64,000 nucleotides of DNA from an uncultured Coriobacteriaceae bacterium (GTDB lineage: Bacteria; Actinomycetota; Coriobacteriia; Coriobacteriales; Coriobacteriaceae): contig CALUOP010000005.1 in the NCBI GenBank assembly GCA_944322305.1, positions 124,001 through 188,000 of the forward strand, read 5' to 3'. Below are positions 63,303 through 64,000 of this stretch, piece by piece. The position numbers and the translations under genes were made by a program. The notes under the pieces are model-generated. The model saw nothing but the letters and a program-made list of their open reading frames with translations. It had not been told where the DNA came from and did no database searches. How positions within the stretch are numbered: the stretch's first letter is position 1; each line of letters begins with the position of its first letter.

Positions 63303-64000
63303 CACAGGTACCTCGTCACGGTGAAGCGCTCGAGCGCAACGTCGTCGTCCGCCAGGTCGATGCCGCCTTTGCGCGCGGCGATTTCGAGCTGCGCGTCCAC
63401 CGTGTCCACGCCGTCGAGGTCGGGCAGCAGCAGGCCGCGCCGCCCGTCGGGCGTGCTCACGATCACGCCGAAGCGCTCCGGGTCGAGCTCGCCGGGGCCG
63501 CTTACGCGCTCGGGCTCCGAGAGCACGTCCACGTCGTAGGCCAGCTCGGGCAGCTCGCCGACGGTCACGGGCGCAAAGCGCGGGTCGCGGCACCCGGCGC
63601 TCACGGCGTTGGCGCAGATCTCCTCGGCAAGGTTGGCGCGCGTGGCCGCGATGGTGCCGATGCAGCCGCGCAGCTGGCCGTCCTTCTTAAGCGAGACGAA
63701 CGCCCCGGCTCGCCGCTCGAAGGCTTCCCGGGGCAGGGTGGCGAGAAGGTCGGCCGGCGGCGTGCGGGGGTCGGTGGCTGCCGCTGCGTCGCGGCGGGCG
63801 GCCTGCGCTTCTGCGTAGGTTGCGGGCAGCTCGGGCCGCTGCCGCTTGGTTACGAAGAGCTCGAGCGCAAAGCGGGCGAGACGCACGTAGGGGCTCTCGT
63901 GCGCGGCGCGTTGCCGCATGTCCTCGGCATGCCAGGCGCGGTACTGCTCGTCAAACGCGCGGCTGGCGTCTGCGCCCTCGGGGCCCGCAGGCGTAAAGGC
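63302..64000 (-). CDS. amrA: AmmeMemoRadiSam system protein with AMMECR1 domain (5' end outside window)
   Basis: At least 232 codons to the window edge. The AMMECR1 domain is complete: PYVRLARFALELF, GAFVSLKKDGQLRGCIGTIAAT with the conserved LRGCIG motif, CRDPRFAPV, and VSTPDGRRGLLLPDLDGVDT. An ATG exists at 63919, but the frame is open through base 64000 with protein-like sequence (FDEQYRAWHAEDM), so the gene probably starts outside; in several bacteria an N-terminal MEMO/extradiol-dioxygenase-like domain is fused there. It overlaps amrS by one base, indicating coupled translation. Confidence 0.88.
   Translation of the reverse strand, partial: AFTPAGPEGADASRAFDEQYRAWHAEDMRQRAAHESPYVRLARFALELFVTKRQRPELPATYAEAQAARRDAAAATDPRTPPADLLATLPREAFERRAGAFVSLKKDGQLRGCIGTIAATRANLAEEICANAVSAGCRDPRFAPVTVGELPELAYDVDVLSEPERVSGPGELDPERFGVIVSTPDGRRGLLLPDLDGVDTVDAQLEIAARKGGIDLADDDVALERFTVTRYL

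Overview
The window is high-GC bacterial chromosome and looks like class Coriobacteriia (Actinomycetota), in the Collinsella/Olsenella range. The pointers are a high-GC actinobacterial-type backbone combined with a Bacillus-style glgB-glgP-glgC-glgD-glgA glycogen operon, an adenosylcobalamin-dependent NrdJ, a Tat-like coiled-coil wall hydrolase, a DUF559-type nuclease and Ala/Gly-rich insertions in conserved enzymes. The genus is inference. Coding is dense, with mostly strong Shine-Dalgarno sites and -10 boxes such as TAAAGT.

Layout. 1-1158: class C sortase, cut by the left edge. 1325-9584: histidine operon hisD-C-B-H-A-F-I-E, without hisG; HisB carries a ~420-residue disordered N-terminal extension. 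9600-11430: an AT-richer DUF559-like nuclease gene between two matching palindromic elements. 11483-16997: TetR regulator divergent from an ABC exporter (ATPase plus a permease with a very large coiled coil). 17129-20377: a two-polypeptide sensor kinase and a LytTR response regulator. 20380-21200: non-coding region with degenerate ~31-bp phased repeats and the str promoter. 21202-24745: rpsL-rpsG-fusA-rpsJ and a terminator. 24938-29228: ThrE-type exporter and FUSC-type membrane protein, separated by two opposed 30-bp repeat arrays. 29445-32194: rubredoxin-like protein, patatin, secreted CHAP/NlpC-like protein. 32355-32722: tmRNA. 33587-45306: glycogen operon ending in a GH13-GH77 fusion. 45429-47437: M32 carboxypeptidase and YhbY. 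47894-51031: nrdJ behind an NrdR box. 51294-54520: surface protein, small exported protein, methyltransferase. 54741-62260: DUF711 protein, metF / MetH-reactivation protein / metH, a YbjN-like protein and a ZIP transporter. 62268-64000: AmmeMemoRadiSam radical SAM enzyme and AMMECR1 protein, cut by the right edge.

How the genes fit together. The his operon supplies most of histidine synthesis from PR-ATP onward. The glg operon covers ADP-glucose formation, chain elongation, branching, phosphorolysis and debranching/disproportionation of glycogen. MetF, MetH and a separate reactivation protein form a folate- and cobalamin-dependent methionine branch; NrdJ is a second cobalamin user. The split kinase and LytTR regulator look like one signalling unit.

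Most unusual features: the opposed 30-bp arrays at 26.4-27.0 kb; the ~31-bp phased GCGACCAAC repeats at 20.5-21.0 and 33.0-33.2 kb; the nuclease cassette with paired palindromic flanks; the HisB fusion; and the kinase whose phospho-acceptor and ATPase parts lie on different proteins.
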